A stretch of 64,000 bases of DNA, taken from NCBI RefSeq assembly GCF_020921035.1, contig NC_063150.1, positions 6,200,001-6,264,000 of the forward strand, given 5' to 3'. This document shows positions 26,501 to 37,226 of the stretch, one piece after another; the first letter of the stretch is position 1; each line of letters starts with the position of its first letter. This DNA is from Rhodamnia argentea (taxonomy: Eukaryota > Streptophyta > Magnoliopsida > Myrtales > Myrtaceae). The notes beneath the pieces are model-generated. The model made no database searches, was not told the origin of the DNA, and saw only the letters and a program-made list of their open reading frames with translations. The position numbers were made by a program, and so were the translations under genes.

Positions 26501-26541
26501 ACCAGCAGGCAGAGCAAGGCGCGCATTGCGCGAGACGTCAT
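8684..26541 (-). CDS. NOMO: NOMO-like ER membrane protein with carbohydrate-binding-like folds
   Basis: 27 exons on the minus strand: 26541-26437, 26262-26197, 25190-25104, 24320-24264, 24124-24060, 23955-23786, 23508-23447, 23205-23122, 22421-22256, 21525-21410, 19324-19196, 18226-18155, 18031-17936, 17859-17782, 17068-16940, 16569-16393, 16205-16002, 15906-15793, 15697-15459, 13868-13823, 13689-13441, 12618-12388, 12020-11929, 10114-9889, 9579-9223, 8981-8908, 8789-8684; 3597 nt, 1198 aa. All junctions keep phase. A signal peptide (about residues 1-25) is followed by repeated Ig-like/transthyretin-like beta folds with motifs such as SGSFCFEVPPGDYRL, then one membrane span at about 1145-1162 and a short basic tail. 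The protein ends KKTY, a KKxx-type ER retrieval signal. It corresponds to Arabidopsis At3g62360 (about 1227 aa). Animal NOMO works with nicalin and TMEM147 at the ER translocon; the same role in plants is inferred. Several introns hold MITEs and tandem repeats. Confidence 0.95.
10694..11777. mobile_element. Tourist/PIF-Harbinger-like MITE in a NOMO intron
   Basis: The element at 10697-11774 (1078 bp) is bounded by TAA on both sides (10694-10696 and 11775-11777). It begins gggtgcgcatgacaacac and ends gtgttatcatgcgcaccc, so the ends are near-perfect inverted repeats. The interior repeats cagaaatt/ttctgcttcag words and carries an A/T-rich core and a GA microsatellite. It lies between the exons ending at 11929 and starting at 10114. 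A 3-bp TWA target duplication with GGG ends fits PIF/Harbinger MITEs. No transposase is present. Confidence 0.85.
11447..11516. repeat. (AG)35 microsatellite
   Basis: An uninterrupted dinucleotide tract of 70 bases inside the MITE at 10697-11774. A shorter (CA)n then (TAA/TAAA)n tract follows outside the element at about 11795-11846. Confidence 0.95.
14221..14331. repeat. Three-copy 37-bp minisatellite in a NOMO intron
   Basis: The unit begins tatttcttttctcaatctct and ends agctcagattatc. Copies start at 14221, 14258 and 14295 and look identical apart from the end of the last one. It lies in the intron between the exons ending at 15459 and starting at 13868. Confidence 0.9.
19913..21013. mobile_element. 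Second Tourist/PIF-Harbinger-like MITE in a NOMO intron
   Basis: The element at 19916-21010 (1095 bp) is flanked by TTA on both sides (19913-19915 and 21011-21013). The left end is ggctgtgcatgacaaccatt and the right end reads aatggttaccatgcaggccc, so the ends are imperfect inverted repeats. The interior holds gattccgatt/gaatcggaat words and an accaaacgcgatt motif shared in form with the other two MITEs. It lies in the intron between the exons ending at 21410 and starting at 19324. Confidence 0.8.
22555..22870. repeat. Diverged direct duplication of about 179 bp in a NOMO intron
   Basis: Two direct copies share the word order tagggttggc, gtcttgctg, attaactggagctattcta, aaacaat and ggaatcctct. 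The word tagggttgg starts at 22584 and again at 22763, giving a period of 179. The copies differ by scattered substitutions, so the duplication is not recent. Confidence 0.85.
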
Positions 26542-27423
26542 CGGGGATGAGCGAGTGGGATTTTTGGCGCGATTCTCACACGGGCATGGATCGATCGGAA
26601 AGCGCAGTGCGCATTTGGAATTTGATCTCCTCCCCCCGAACCGATGGAATCGGAGCACGAGCTCGAGCTTCGAGGTGTGATGTTGATTAGATCTAGCGCG
26701 ACCGAGGGTTTATGAATTGACCTTTTTGTGGGTTTAGATGCAGTCGCAGGAAGCTGTGGGACTCGACTTGTCTCTATGCAATACACGGGACAGCGGAGGC
26801 GCGGACGAATCGAGTGCCCCGTGAGGCGAGATACGTCTGCACAGGACAAGGCCAAAACGACTCATTTTGGTCTAAATTTGATTTGTTTTTTTAAATCTGA
26901 ATATAATTTTCGACCGAAATAAATCTAAACATACTTAGAATTAAATTTAATAAAAAAGGTAGGAGTGCAAAAGAGTGCGATCCCGCCGTTGCTCTGAAAG
27001 GGCCGGCCATGGTTAGGGGAGGGTCGGCCGAGGTCGCCGAGCCCTTGTGAGTGGCCGGTGAACACGGGACGATCCTCGCCAAGCAATGGTTCGCAGCAGC
27101 AGTGAGCATCCTTTTGCTGCCCCTTGCTTTTTTTTAAAATTCTTTTAAAATCAGATTTTGACGTTTTGGCTTTATTTTTCATGTTTTAGCCATATCAACC
27201 CTAAGTAAAAAAGAGAAAAAAAAAATCAGATTAGTGTTTTCCGTTAACCAAATTAGAGGAAGTTAATGGTAGTACTTTTTTTCATTATAAGTTAACGGTA
27301 ATATTTGATTGCATCAATTTGATAAGTTTTAAGATTTGATTATACTTTTTAAAAGTTTTGGGACTCAATTTTACTTTTGTAATAAATTTTAGAACTTTCA
27401 ATGCTGTAAAATAATTTAAGAGC
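26542..27423. other. NOMO upstream region and repeat debris
   Basis: The first 200 bases are the NOMO leader and promoter side. From 26940 to 27130 there is a GC-rich stretch with ggccggcc words flanked by A/T-rich DNA, like the cores of the foldback elements. 27200-27420 is AT-rich with no clear ends. No gene is seen. Confidence 0.4.
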
Positions 27424-28304
27424 TGATAGTCGCGGTTGTAGTTGGAACGGGTCAGTTCGGAGGGGGAGGACGTACGAAGGGTTGGACGACCGAGAGCCTT
27501 AAGGGCTTAATCAAGCAAATTTAGTGCCGGGTTCGATAAATACGCCGCCCGATTTAGTAGTTTTGAGGTGCGGGTAGCGACCTCAGGTGGTCCGATCGCC
27601 ACAAAATGGGGAATGGTCTCAAAGTAAACTGTGATTGGAACCACATAAAAGTACAATTGTAATTACTCGAGGACTGCTTGTGGTGTTTGTGGGCTCTAGT
27701 GTTGGTGATCGACTGATATGCTGACCAGTTGGTAGCACCGATGGTTCCCTGCGTGCTCGAGCGCCTTGTGTTCTGATCGTTTGCCTGATTATGTGGCTAA
27801 GTAGACGATTGAGTCGCTTGGTTTACCAATCCATTTGTTGAGTTTTATACTCACTCTTGTGGTTTAGCAGAATGGAACCACGATCATCCTTCTTGGGATA
27901 TAACTGCGGGACGTATCTATAGCATGGTGAGGACGGGCAAGTTGTCGGTGATCATGGATATTAATCGGGTGTAGATTTCTTTTTGTAATCCTCCCAGGGT
28001 ATTTTTGCGTTCGTCTGAATAAAAGAAGATGTAATCGAATGGTTACCTATTATATAAAAGCAGATGTTTTTGCTATGCGTGATTTGAGTGTGCGCTATTC
28101 CTTGGATGTTATGCAGGTTGGTGACCCTTAGCTAATGCCATACCCTTTAGGCGTTATGCCTGCCGTTTTGTATCGCATGCACTTGTGTTTAATTCAGTCT
28201 TCCGCATGCATCCTCTCATAGCTATTAAAGGATTAAAACAGAACGCGTTTAGTAAGGTGACGACTTTGGGACGTCACGGCCCCTTGCAAATTTGGTATCG
28301 AAGC
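27424..28304 (+). mobile_element. Gypsy-like LTR remnant with primer-binding-site-like sequence
   Basis: A probable LTR begins near 27424-27437 (TG) and ends ccccttgca at 28288. It is followed by TGGTATCGAAGC at 28293-28304, which is close to the TGGTATCAGAGC primer-binding site complementary to initiator Met tRNA in many plant retrotransposons. Inside are AATAAA near 28018 and TATATAAAA at 28051-28059. The gggacgtcacggcccc word just before the end is of a type common in plant gypsy LTRs. No gag, protease or polymerase frame follows, so this is a truncated remnant. The left boundary is approximate. Confidence 0.55.
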
Positions 28305-28691
28305 ATGGATTAAGGAGGGGCTCTTAACAAATGCACACCCTTTAAGTACATTATCGAATGTATCCATCAAATTCGATAGAATAAAATGTTGCAAATTATT
28401 GAAACAGCAAATAATGCCGCAATGATCGAAAGGACGTCGGCACTAGCTTGGCTTAATAAGAATTGATAAAAGTATTAGAATACTTGTTAATTTCGAAAAG
28501 AGATGATAATTTATTGTAAAATTTAATATCTTTAACCAGTTGTTAAGGTCCACAAATATATTTATAGTAGCTTAACCCTGCCTGCATTAATGAAAGAGAT
28601 GCTGGATCATATTCGATCTGAGCTGATATGATAAGCATGTGATTAGGGAAACAAACCTCAAAAATATGTTCTTTGGTTTGAGCTCGATCAC

Positions 28692-29097
28692 AAAGGAGGC
28701 AAATGATAATCATTCTCGTATTGGACTCAATTTCTGGCCAAAAATCCCTAGACGAGTTCGGAACATAGATAATCGTTTAATAACGGCACAAAATTTATGT
28801 TCATGGAACAAAAATTCGTCTAATAACGACATAAAATTTCTACGATTGCTAGTCAAGCCTCGGCCTGTGGATCGGAGATCGGTGGGCGGCGATCCGTGGA
28901 GGGTGGCCGGTGACGGTCGGATGGAGACCGGATGCCGGCAATCGGTGAAGGGCGATCGGCGACCGGCAGACAAAGATTGAAGGCCGGCATATGGCGAAGG
29001 GCGAACGAGAGCCGGGGATCGGAGACCGACGGCAACAGCTGGCTAGTGGATGGCGAATAGCAGTAGGGACATGAGAGGGGTGATGGACGCTAGAAAC

Positions 29098-29170
<73 letters not shown>

Positions 29171-29376
29171 ACTAGGAAGAATTCTAATAAAAATAGAAAA
29201 GTAGAAAAATTTTACTTCTTATTTTTATTACAAACCTATTTCCCGGCCAAAAAGTTGCCTCGAAAATAGAAAAATGAAATTAGATTACCAAACGAATTTT
29301 TGTTCCAAACATGTTTCCCGAAACAAAACAAAAATAGAAAAACCTAAAAATAAAACTGTTATCATGCTCGCCCAAA
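28692..29376. mobile_element. Third Tourist-like MITE with (GA)n core
   Basis: The element at 28695-29373 (679 bp) has AAA on both sides. The left end ggaggcaaatgataatcatt and right end aactgttatcatgctcgccc are imperfect inverted repeats related to the MITEs at 10697 and 19916. The interior has a GC-rich cggtg/gccgg part (28855-29030), a GA tract, and a ttaccaaacgaattttt word. Boundaries are less certain than in the other two. Confidence 0.65.
29101..29161. repeat. (GA)30 microsatellite
   Basis: A pure dinucleotide tract inside the MITE at 28695-29373. Confidence 0.95.
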
Positions 29377-30633
29377 GTGATCAAATTTCCACAAAACGAG
29401 TTTTGTGGATCAAATGGAGAAGGGTTTTCGCGAAAGTGTGATGAAAACAGCTACTTCGATCTAATAAATGAGTGGGAAATTAGTCATCGGAAAAGTAAAG
29501 GGCAAATTGGCGAAATTAAGGCTTCGCTTATTTAACGTAAAGTGAGTGATTTGAAACACATTTTCCTAAAAAAGTTGCATGTTTCGTTTGAAATAATTAG
29601 TAAATGAAATATGTTTTCATTACCGACAACAATTTATATCCAAACATTTGTGACGTTCATATATACTGTGAAAATATTTCCCGTCCATTAATTGTTGTAA
29701 ACGGTATAAGCAATCATTTTTTGGAAAATATTTTCTAAATCACTCATTTTTTGCGAAACAAACAAATCTGAAGAAAACTTGAAAAGAAGATGCTGCAATT
29801 AATACTAAAGTGGAGCGAGATGTCTGAAATTCAAAGGAGATGGAAACCATGTTGCTAAAATTAAAGGGAACTAAACTGAAAAAGAAAAAATAAGTAAAAT
29901 TTTTAAAATATATCATAATATTATGAAAAATTATTTGTGTCAATAGGGTGAACAGCTAGTGGATAACCGATGTTCACGTTAGCAATTTTCAGTCAAAATT
30001 GATCGAATGGATTGAATTGACACAAATGCAAAATGTTTTGAATTGAATAGATTTATAACTTTTTGGTAATTTTTCACTCAAGTAAATACATGTACTCTGA
30101 ATTTTAAGTTGGTCGAAATAAACTCAATACATACATATTTCGGTGTGGTTCATATTTCTCATCGATCGGAAAGTACGGAGGTCCCGCTCAATGTTGTGTT
30201 GACTTTTTTTTAATCCTTTCTTTCCTTTACTCTCTACTTCATTCTGTTTGTACATCTCATCCTAACACTACATGTCATATCGAGACCAACAAGCTGAGGT
30301 TTGGCTGAATTAATTCCGATCGATGTTGAACCTGAAAAAACTTGACTCGTGCATTTTATTCCTGCTTCTTGACTTATGCCTTAACTTGAATTTAATCTTA
30401 ACATTTGGGCCGTAAATTACACTACCAACATGTATGCTTAGCATTTTTGCTTCTACGAACTTTTGAATTGGCTATGTCACATGTCCTACACTTTTTATCC
30501 TAAAGCGTTAACGGCCAGCTTATTCGATATAAGAGTAACTTTTGTTCATGATTGTGTCGAAATCGCAAATAGCATTTGCAAACCATGTCGCGTTATTTTT
30601 TTTTTCAAACGAAGGACACAACAAATTAGGGCA
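29374..30633. other. AT-rich intergenic DNA containing a small foldback
   Basis: 29520-29770 is a diverged foldback: gagtgatttgaaac with cattttcct near 29546 is mirrored by ttttctaaatcactc near 29730, and caaacatttgtgacg lies near the middle. A related half occurs at about 31258-31360. The rest of the stretch shows no gene. Confidence 0.5.
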
Positions 30634-31163
30634 AAATAAAAAGGGTTAATACTACGGAAAACCTCAAACTAGTATGCATGTAACAAATTTACCCAAAATT
30701 ATTCTTTTGACCACCAAAAATCTCAAATCGGCACACTTGTGACAAATTTACTCCAAACCGATATACCTGTAACAAATTTACCCTCCGTTAGTTTTCGTTA
30801 AATTTAACCATCAAATTACTAAGTTGAATGGTATGTAGCAGTTCACGGGTGTACTAGTTTAGGATTTTTACCCTCTATTTATTACAAGTTTATCAATTTG
30901 TAATTTTTCATGGTATAAATCAAATTTAACATAGGGTAAAATTGTCATAGGTATACCAATTTGGGGTTTTTCTTGATAAAAAATATTAGTTTAGGGTAAA
31001 CTTGTCACAAAAGTATCAATTTAGGATTTTTGGTGGTCAAAAAAATAGTTTGAGGTAAATTTGTCACAAATATATCGGTTTGGGATTTTTCGTGATAAAA
31101 AAAGGATAAATTTGTTACATGTGTATTAGTTTGGGGTTTTCCGTAATATTGATCAAATAAAAA
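30634..31163. mobile_element. MULE-type foldback element with 9-bp target duplication
   Basis: The element at 30643-31154 (512 bp) is flanked by AAATAAAAA on both sides (30634-30642 and 31155-31163). The left end gggttaatactacggaaaac pairs with the right end gttttccgtaatattgatc. Both halves are built from caaactagtat/gtaacaaatttacc words in inverted order. It belongs to the same broad class as the element at 5600-5987. No coding capacity is seen. Confidence 0.85.
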
Positions 31164-31737
31164 CATATCGTGGTGTTAAGATCATTCTAGAGTTAGAAAA
31201 GATACCACCTGACTCATTATAGATTTAGATTAGACTAATTTATTTCTTGCTTATTTTGGAGACGTTTGTTTCGCGAAAATTAAAAGATTTGAAAAATATT
31301 TTCTTAGAAGTGATGAGTTGTTTCGCTAAAAAACTAAATGAATAAATATTTTATTGGACTAATTATTCAGCGATATAAATGATTATTTTTAAAAATATAT
31401 TTTTAGATTATTTATTTGTCAGCAAAATACATAAACATGTACAGTAACTCATGTAGTTATTTTCCGGGGATAGTAATTGTTGTTGTACTTACATATCCCA
31501 ACATCATTGTACGACAGATCGTACTAATTTCTCTCATCGTAAATAAAATAAAATAAAATAAAACATGATAATGACAAAATAAGTGGAACATCGTTCGTTC
31601 TGTCCTTTCCAATTTGGCGGAAGCCGCGGAACCACCGAGAGCGCAGAGCGAAGTCTAAGCTTTGACTTCCCTTCGATAAGTTCGAGCTCGCGATCGCACG
31701 CCACCTCTCGGGTCCACCAATCATCTTCTTCTCCGCA
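31164..31737 (+). promoter_or_regulatory. Upstream region of the haem-binding-domain gene
   Basis: AT-rich DNA with a half foldback at about 31258-31360 gives way at about 31600 to GC-rich DNA that is probably the 5' untranslated region. The (taaaa)n word at 31540-31560 is a small simple repeat. No reliable TATA box can be chosen. Confidence 0.35.
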
Positions 31738-34700
31738 ATGCCTCGTCCTCTGACGCCCCTCCTTCTCCTCGCCCTCACGTTCGTCGTCGCGCGAGTCAGC
31801 TCGCACGAGGAGCCGGGCGAGTGGAGGTGCGAGTCCGACTCGGCGGAGATCCGGCTACTGGCCGAGTTCCGGCCCGGGATCGTCGCTCTCGACGGCCGCC
31901 CCGACGATTGGGACGCGGTCGACGGGTCCGAGTTCGCGCTCCTCCCCGCTCTCGATCCCGACGCCGACAAGGAGTACAATGGCGGGAAAATGACCGTTAA
32001 GGTGCGCTTTTTCGTGTACGAACTTGGAGAGTTTTCTCTTGAGAACGTAAAGGTTTGTTTTTCGGAGAGGAAGCGTTTGATGCTGCGTAAATACTAAGGG
32101 CCGGCGAAATTGGAATTGTTGCAGGCTCTTCACGACGGCAAAGACGTGTTCTTCTTGTTGCAAGTGGATGGCGACTATGTGTACTCTCCTGGGTAAGCTC
32201 AAGCGCTCGAGCTTGCATTTGTAAATTGAACCGAAATCGAAATGTCGGATGGATTCAATGTGACGTGCTCGACTGATTTAGTGGTTTCTGCGTAAAATGG
32301 TTAAGTTGCCTATTAGGACCGGGTTCTGAATGGAACTGAAGGTGCATTCACTGTGAATCTTACATAGGCTCTATGATGGTTTAGTGGGAGGGCAGTATGC
32401 GGTTGGCATATTCTTTAGTTTGATTTTCATGCTTAAGCTTAAAGTTTGCTCCATTCTTGTCGTTGCTGGTAGAGTTCTATGTAAGTAGATTTTAATCTAG
32501 ATGAGTCACGTCCAGTTGAGCTCGCATTAGTCCTACTCTGCAATTGTATTATGCATATGATTCATTTCTAAACTGGACTGCATCGTTAGTCCCCCTTCTT
32601 AATCATTTAAGGGCCATGAAAGACGGCAAAAATGACGTTATTTTCTTTGTTTTTTCCTTTCTTTATGCAGCAACAGTAACAAATGCCCCTCAGTTGCTCT
32701 CATGTTCCAAATTGGTCGAAGTGCTACCTATCACGATGTAATCTCTCAAACTTTTGGTGCTTTGTTCCTTTGTTTGTTTGCTTTTTTTGGCAGTCGATAG
32801 CATGACGATCAAAGTTTTTGTTTCCTAGTCTCAGAATAATATTTGTTATTAATAGATGGGTGGGTGTAAGGAAGGCACTGGTACTTGCACCAGCAAGACA
32901 TGTAAAGACCATGAAGTTGATATAATGCACTTTTCAATCGGAAATGCCATACCGGGAAGGCTCTATGGTGGAAATCCTATTGATATTGCCAAAGGATATG
33001 GTGGTGACAGGTGAATCATCTCTTTGACCTTCCAGGAATTAGACTGATGTTTGCAATTAGGATACTTTCAAGTTCATATCGCTTGCTAAATTCCATTCTC
33101 ATGTATGAGTTCCTGAAAACAGGTTTGGCCATTTGGTCGATCTTTACGCTTGGACCCCGCACTGCAGATATCTCGATGGAACTGGCCCTTCAGGTATTTT
33201 CATGGTTAATGGAATTCTTTTTCTCCTTTGATATACAGTATCTTTATCAATTTTTGTGCTGAGAGGACGGACCACTAACCATAAACGGGAAAGATGAGGA
33301 TACAGTGCAAAAGAAGCTGATGGCAAAACATATGTGGCACAGAAGTCATAAAGTACATTAAAAATCAATGGTCACATTTTTCTGATGCTCCAATTGTAGT
33401 TGCCGTATTGACAGCGAACGGAAAAATTGTGATCTCCAGATCTTGTGCTTATTCTCTTAGCTGTAATCAAAGACGGGTCTTCTCGTCTATATTGTTCTTT
33501 CTCCAACTCTACTTGATACCTGCGACTTCCCAACTCTACTTGAGAGCAGGCTAGTCCCAGAAAATGTCCTTCCGTTTCTTTTTTAATTGCCAATTGACTT
33601 TACCCAAGTGTATCTGCCAGCCTTTATATAGATCGCAACAGTAATGACAGTTATTACAAATCACATAAACAGAGTGTCTGTTCACTGTTTGCAAGGATTT
33701 TGCCACCTATGACATTTTGATGCAATGCTCTCCGTTGTAGATGCAAAAAAACATATAGACCTTTGATTACTCCTATCTGGGAAAAGTCTGTGATTTATCC
33801 TAGCCAGCAAACAGATTATAGAAGTCTAGCTTTGCTGATTAAAAAGGCAATTGATCATCATAAGAAAACTACAGTATAGAATCTGCATGTCCAAAGTAAT
33901 GGAAAATCCTCATACTTAGTGCTCTTGTCATAAAAAAAATTAGGTGCCTAGCCTCTTGCAGGAAATCAGCTACATGGCTATTTACTTCTTTGTTTTCTGA
34001 CGAGCTGCTTATGATATAATTTGTCAAACTATAATTTATGATTAGGATGATGAATTCCCCATGTCTACCTTGCACTTGCCTGAAATGACAGAATTAGCAT
34101 GGGATGGATTAATAAAAGCTCTGTTTTCTAGACCCATTGAAACTTGGGTTAACTGAGACATTTGTTCAGCTGGCTCCATTTGATAGTTTGTTATGGTACT
34201 GAGTGATGCTCTTTTATAGAGTGAGATATCAATAGGACTTGGAATCCTCCTTGTTTCATGGCTATACCATTAAGTGTTCATACCTTCGAGGTCTGCCCGT
34301 TCCTTCATGCACCCCACTCCGAGATAGACAGTGTGAGAGAGTTAAAGCCCGGATGGAGAGATGGAGTACTAATCATCAATTGCCTGTGTCTCCACTTCAG
34401 GAAATGACTCCAGTGCGCAGAACAACTGGAGAGGTGCATGGTGGCACAGCAGCTTGTCTGTACAGTCTGGTACTTTACTGCTTGCAATCTCATGATAAAG
34501 TTACATCAACATTTTTGCATATGCCTGTGCATGAACATCCTTAATTCTCTGTGCATGCAGTGTATTTTCTGCTTATTCATGTGTTTGGAATGCAAATGTA
34601 ACGGTATATTTAACTATAGGTTGCCCATGTCATGGCTCCTACTAAATGACTGAGCGATAATTCCCTTTTACATAAGATGGAGAGGATATAGGCATATGAA

Positions 34701-36128
34701 GTTTCATGCACCCGGCCTCTGTGACTTAGCTGCTGTATATTGCATTCTTTACCCACCCATGTCATGTCCTCAGCATGGAGTGCTGATTAATTAAAACCTT
34801 TAGCTTTTGTTCTTGGTGCTCTAGTAAGTGACAAATTTATACTTAGTTACATCGGTCCTGTTCTGAGAAGTTGGAGTGGAGAACCCAACTGACACCAGTA
34901 GGTAAAGGCATTTTCGGTTGCCCATGAGTCTTAGGCATAAACAGATTTCCCTATCTCTACCGCAATAGCTGTGATAGAACTATCAACTGTGCTTTGTTTG
35001 CTCAAAATTAATTCATCAATAATAAATTATATATGCATTTGTCAGGTTTTGTCCTAGAAGACAGTCCATATGGATCAGATGGTCAAAAGGGCACATATTA
35101 CTTTGAATTTTCAAGGCCTTTGAGAACGATGGATCGCCTTCAACAGGTTTGGTAGCTTTCGTACTTTTTGCCATACAGTAGAGCATATAGGCTGCAGTGC
35201 AGAGTTCTACAATAACCTGTTAAATCAGAATGGGAATCTTTATTATTTCTACTGTGTTAAAGCAGATGATCAAAATTAGGTAATGTTGTCATAGATGAGG
35301 GAACTTAGGTTCTCATAGCATTATTTAAGGTTAAGAGCAGGTCATCATTGTCGTAGTGAATTTGATAGCATTTTCTACAGCACGTTCCTTCTAATCAGCT
35401 GCTTAAGAAAACAAGACTTGGAATGACTAGAACATAGTTTGTCCTGATTACCAAGTCAGTGCAATGTACCATGATGAGTTTTGAAGTTCAGATTGCCTTC
35501 CTCGTTCTGTTTGTCTTTGCATTTTTAGATATTTTGAATTGGTGAATTGTGACTTTGAGATACTTTGGTCCAGCTAGAGTACGAAGATAGTCATCTCGAA
35601 TGTGTTTTGTTCTTCAATAACAATATCAGTCTATAAATGGGTACAATTTTTGGATTTGTTTTCTAGCAGTGTGTTTAGACCAACGTTAGATGGAAGGCAA
35701 TCTTTTGGTGCCCTTTTGCCCTGTTGTATTATGCATATATGGATTTGTAATTTCCTCTCATGCAAATCAGTTTAATTATGCAGTGAAAAGAAATTTGAAT
35801 GATTTTTGGCATGCGATATCTGCAGGATGTCCAGTTCACAATTGGTGAATCGAGTAAAATATCAGCGGCATTCTGGTATCCTGTCGATGGGACTCCATGG
35901 CATGGATCGGGGCACTTCACCATCAGTTGTGACTGGTTGTCTTTGGATATTACTTCGGGTGGGTCGACGCTCACGAAGTCAACATCGGCAAGTTCCTGGG
36001 ACGTGGCAAGCATGTTCTCCTTCCTATTTTCTGTGATCGCTTTGTGCCTGTCGATTTTTGCCATTTACCGCATTTCTAGACCTAGAAGTTTCCAGTTTTC
36101 TCCCATGGAAGAAGTATCTATGGAATAA
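31738..36128 (+). CDS. Membrane-anchored haem-binding-domain protein (ethylbenzene dehydrogenase/DMSO reductase type)
   Basis: Eight exons: 31738-32001, 32125-32192, 32671-32737, 32856-33010, 33123-33193, 34401-34469, 35046-35146, 35826-36128; 1098 nt, 365 aa, in phase throughout. An N-terminal signal peptide (about 1-22) is followed by a luminal or extracellular domain with the Cys-containing segment GGCKEGTGTCTSKTC, the segments FGHLVDLYAWTPHCRYLDG and NDSSAQNNWRGAWWHSSL, and a C-terminal membrane span at about 326-345. The layout matches Arabidopsis At3g62370, described as haem-binding with a cytochrome c-552/DMSO reductase-like domain. The domain is related to the haem subunit of bacterial ethylbenzene and DMSO dehydrogenases; the substrate in plants is unknown. 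It lies head-to-head with the NOMO gene, as At3g62360/At3g62370 neighbour each other by memory. Haem ligands cannot be assigned with confidence here. Confidence 0.9.
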
Positions 36129-37226
36129 TCATTTGGTTTTAGTGTTGGCGATCGCGTTCGAGGGTCGAGGTCATTAATCCTTCCACAGAATCGAACAGCT
36201 TTGCTTCCATACAAATTTTCGTGTTGACATTTGATATTCAGTTAGTGTTTTCAATGTTCACAATACACAATGTGTCATGTATCCGGTCATCTTGTTGATA
36301 TCAAAGTATATTGTAGCTTGGCTTGGTTGAGACTGCGTCTTCATGTAGTCTTTCAGTATTACTCTCAATATTTAGAAAAAAAAATTTTTTTTTTTTTGGT
36401 GGACTGTATTACTCTTAATGTTTTTTGGTCCTGATTTCCATGTACCAAGGTGCTTGGTTGAGATTGTAATCATCTGTTACCAAAAAAATGTTTTTTTTTC
36501 CTTAAAAAACCTAAAAAAAGGTGTGCTCGACTCGATACCTCACGAGCTGTAGGTCTGGACCAAGCACAAGAAGTTAAGAACAACCCGACCAATTGGCCCA
36601 AACCCCTACACACGCGTTATAATTACCTATAAACGAGAACATTTGTGTTTCCGTCCTCCCATCAGAGGTGGATAAACGAGAGACTTGCTTGTAAATTGGA
36701 AGAATTTGTAGATGCTCTCGATGTTTACGAGCCTAAGCAAATTCTCGACCAGTGAATATTGAACCCTCCGTGAAACCCATGCGATCCAAAAGGATGGGAT
36801 TCCTCGGGCTCGTGTGCAACCGGAGACAAACACAACTTTTCTGAGGATGTTTACACGATTCCAGTAAACAGACCCATTTAAATGACTTGCTATGCTTTCT
36901 GCCGTAGTAACTTTCAAGAAATTCGGCAGTCGCAGGCGAGCTCACTACAGATCAATTCAAATAAATATTCCTTGCATATTCGCCAATTTGAAAGATACTT
37001 TCACATCAAATTGCTCTCTACTAACAGAGTGAGTGCCGATGAGTGGTAGGGCATACATCCCAGTGCCGAATCAACAGAAGATCTCAGCTAATGTTCCAGG
37101 CCATGCATACAGCAAATGAATGCCAGCGACGACTAAGAGCACTAGTGCACTGCGAATTGGGCAACGATTGTCTGATTGTGTACGCCAAACTAACCCATGC
37201 CTACCCTAATGCTCCTGGCGCTGTAG
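36129..37226. other. Convergent intergenic region
   Basis: This stretch lies between the 3' ends of the haem-domain gene (plus) and the PPR gene (minus) and should hold both 3' untranslated regions. Poly-A/T runs occur near 36377-36400 and 36482-36500. No gene is recognised. Confidence 0.45.

Noticed and set aside
26341-27109. Open frames over NOMO exon 1 and the GC-rich upstream part
   Set aside because: The NOMO exon ends at a proper GT site at 26437; the other frames lie in leader DNA and repeat debris.
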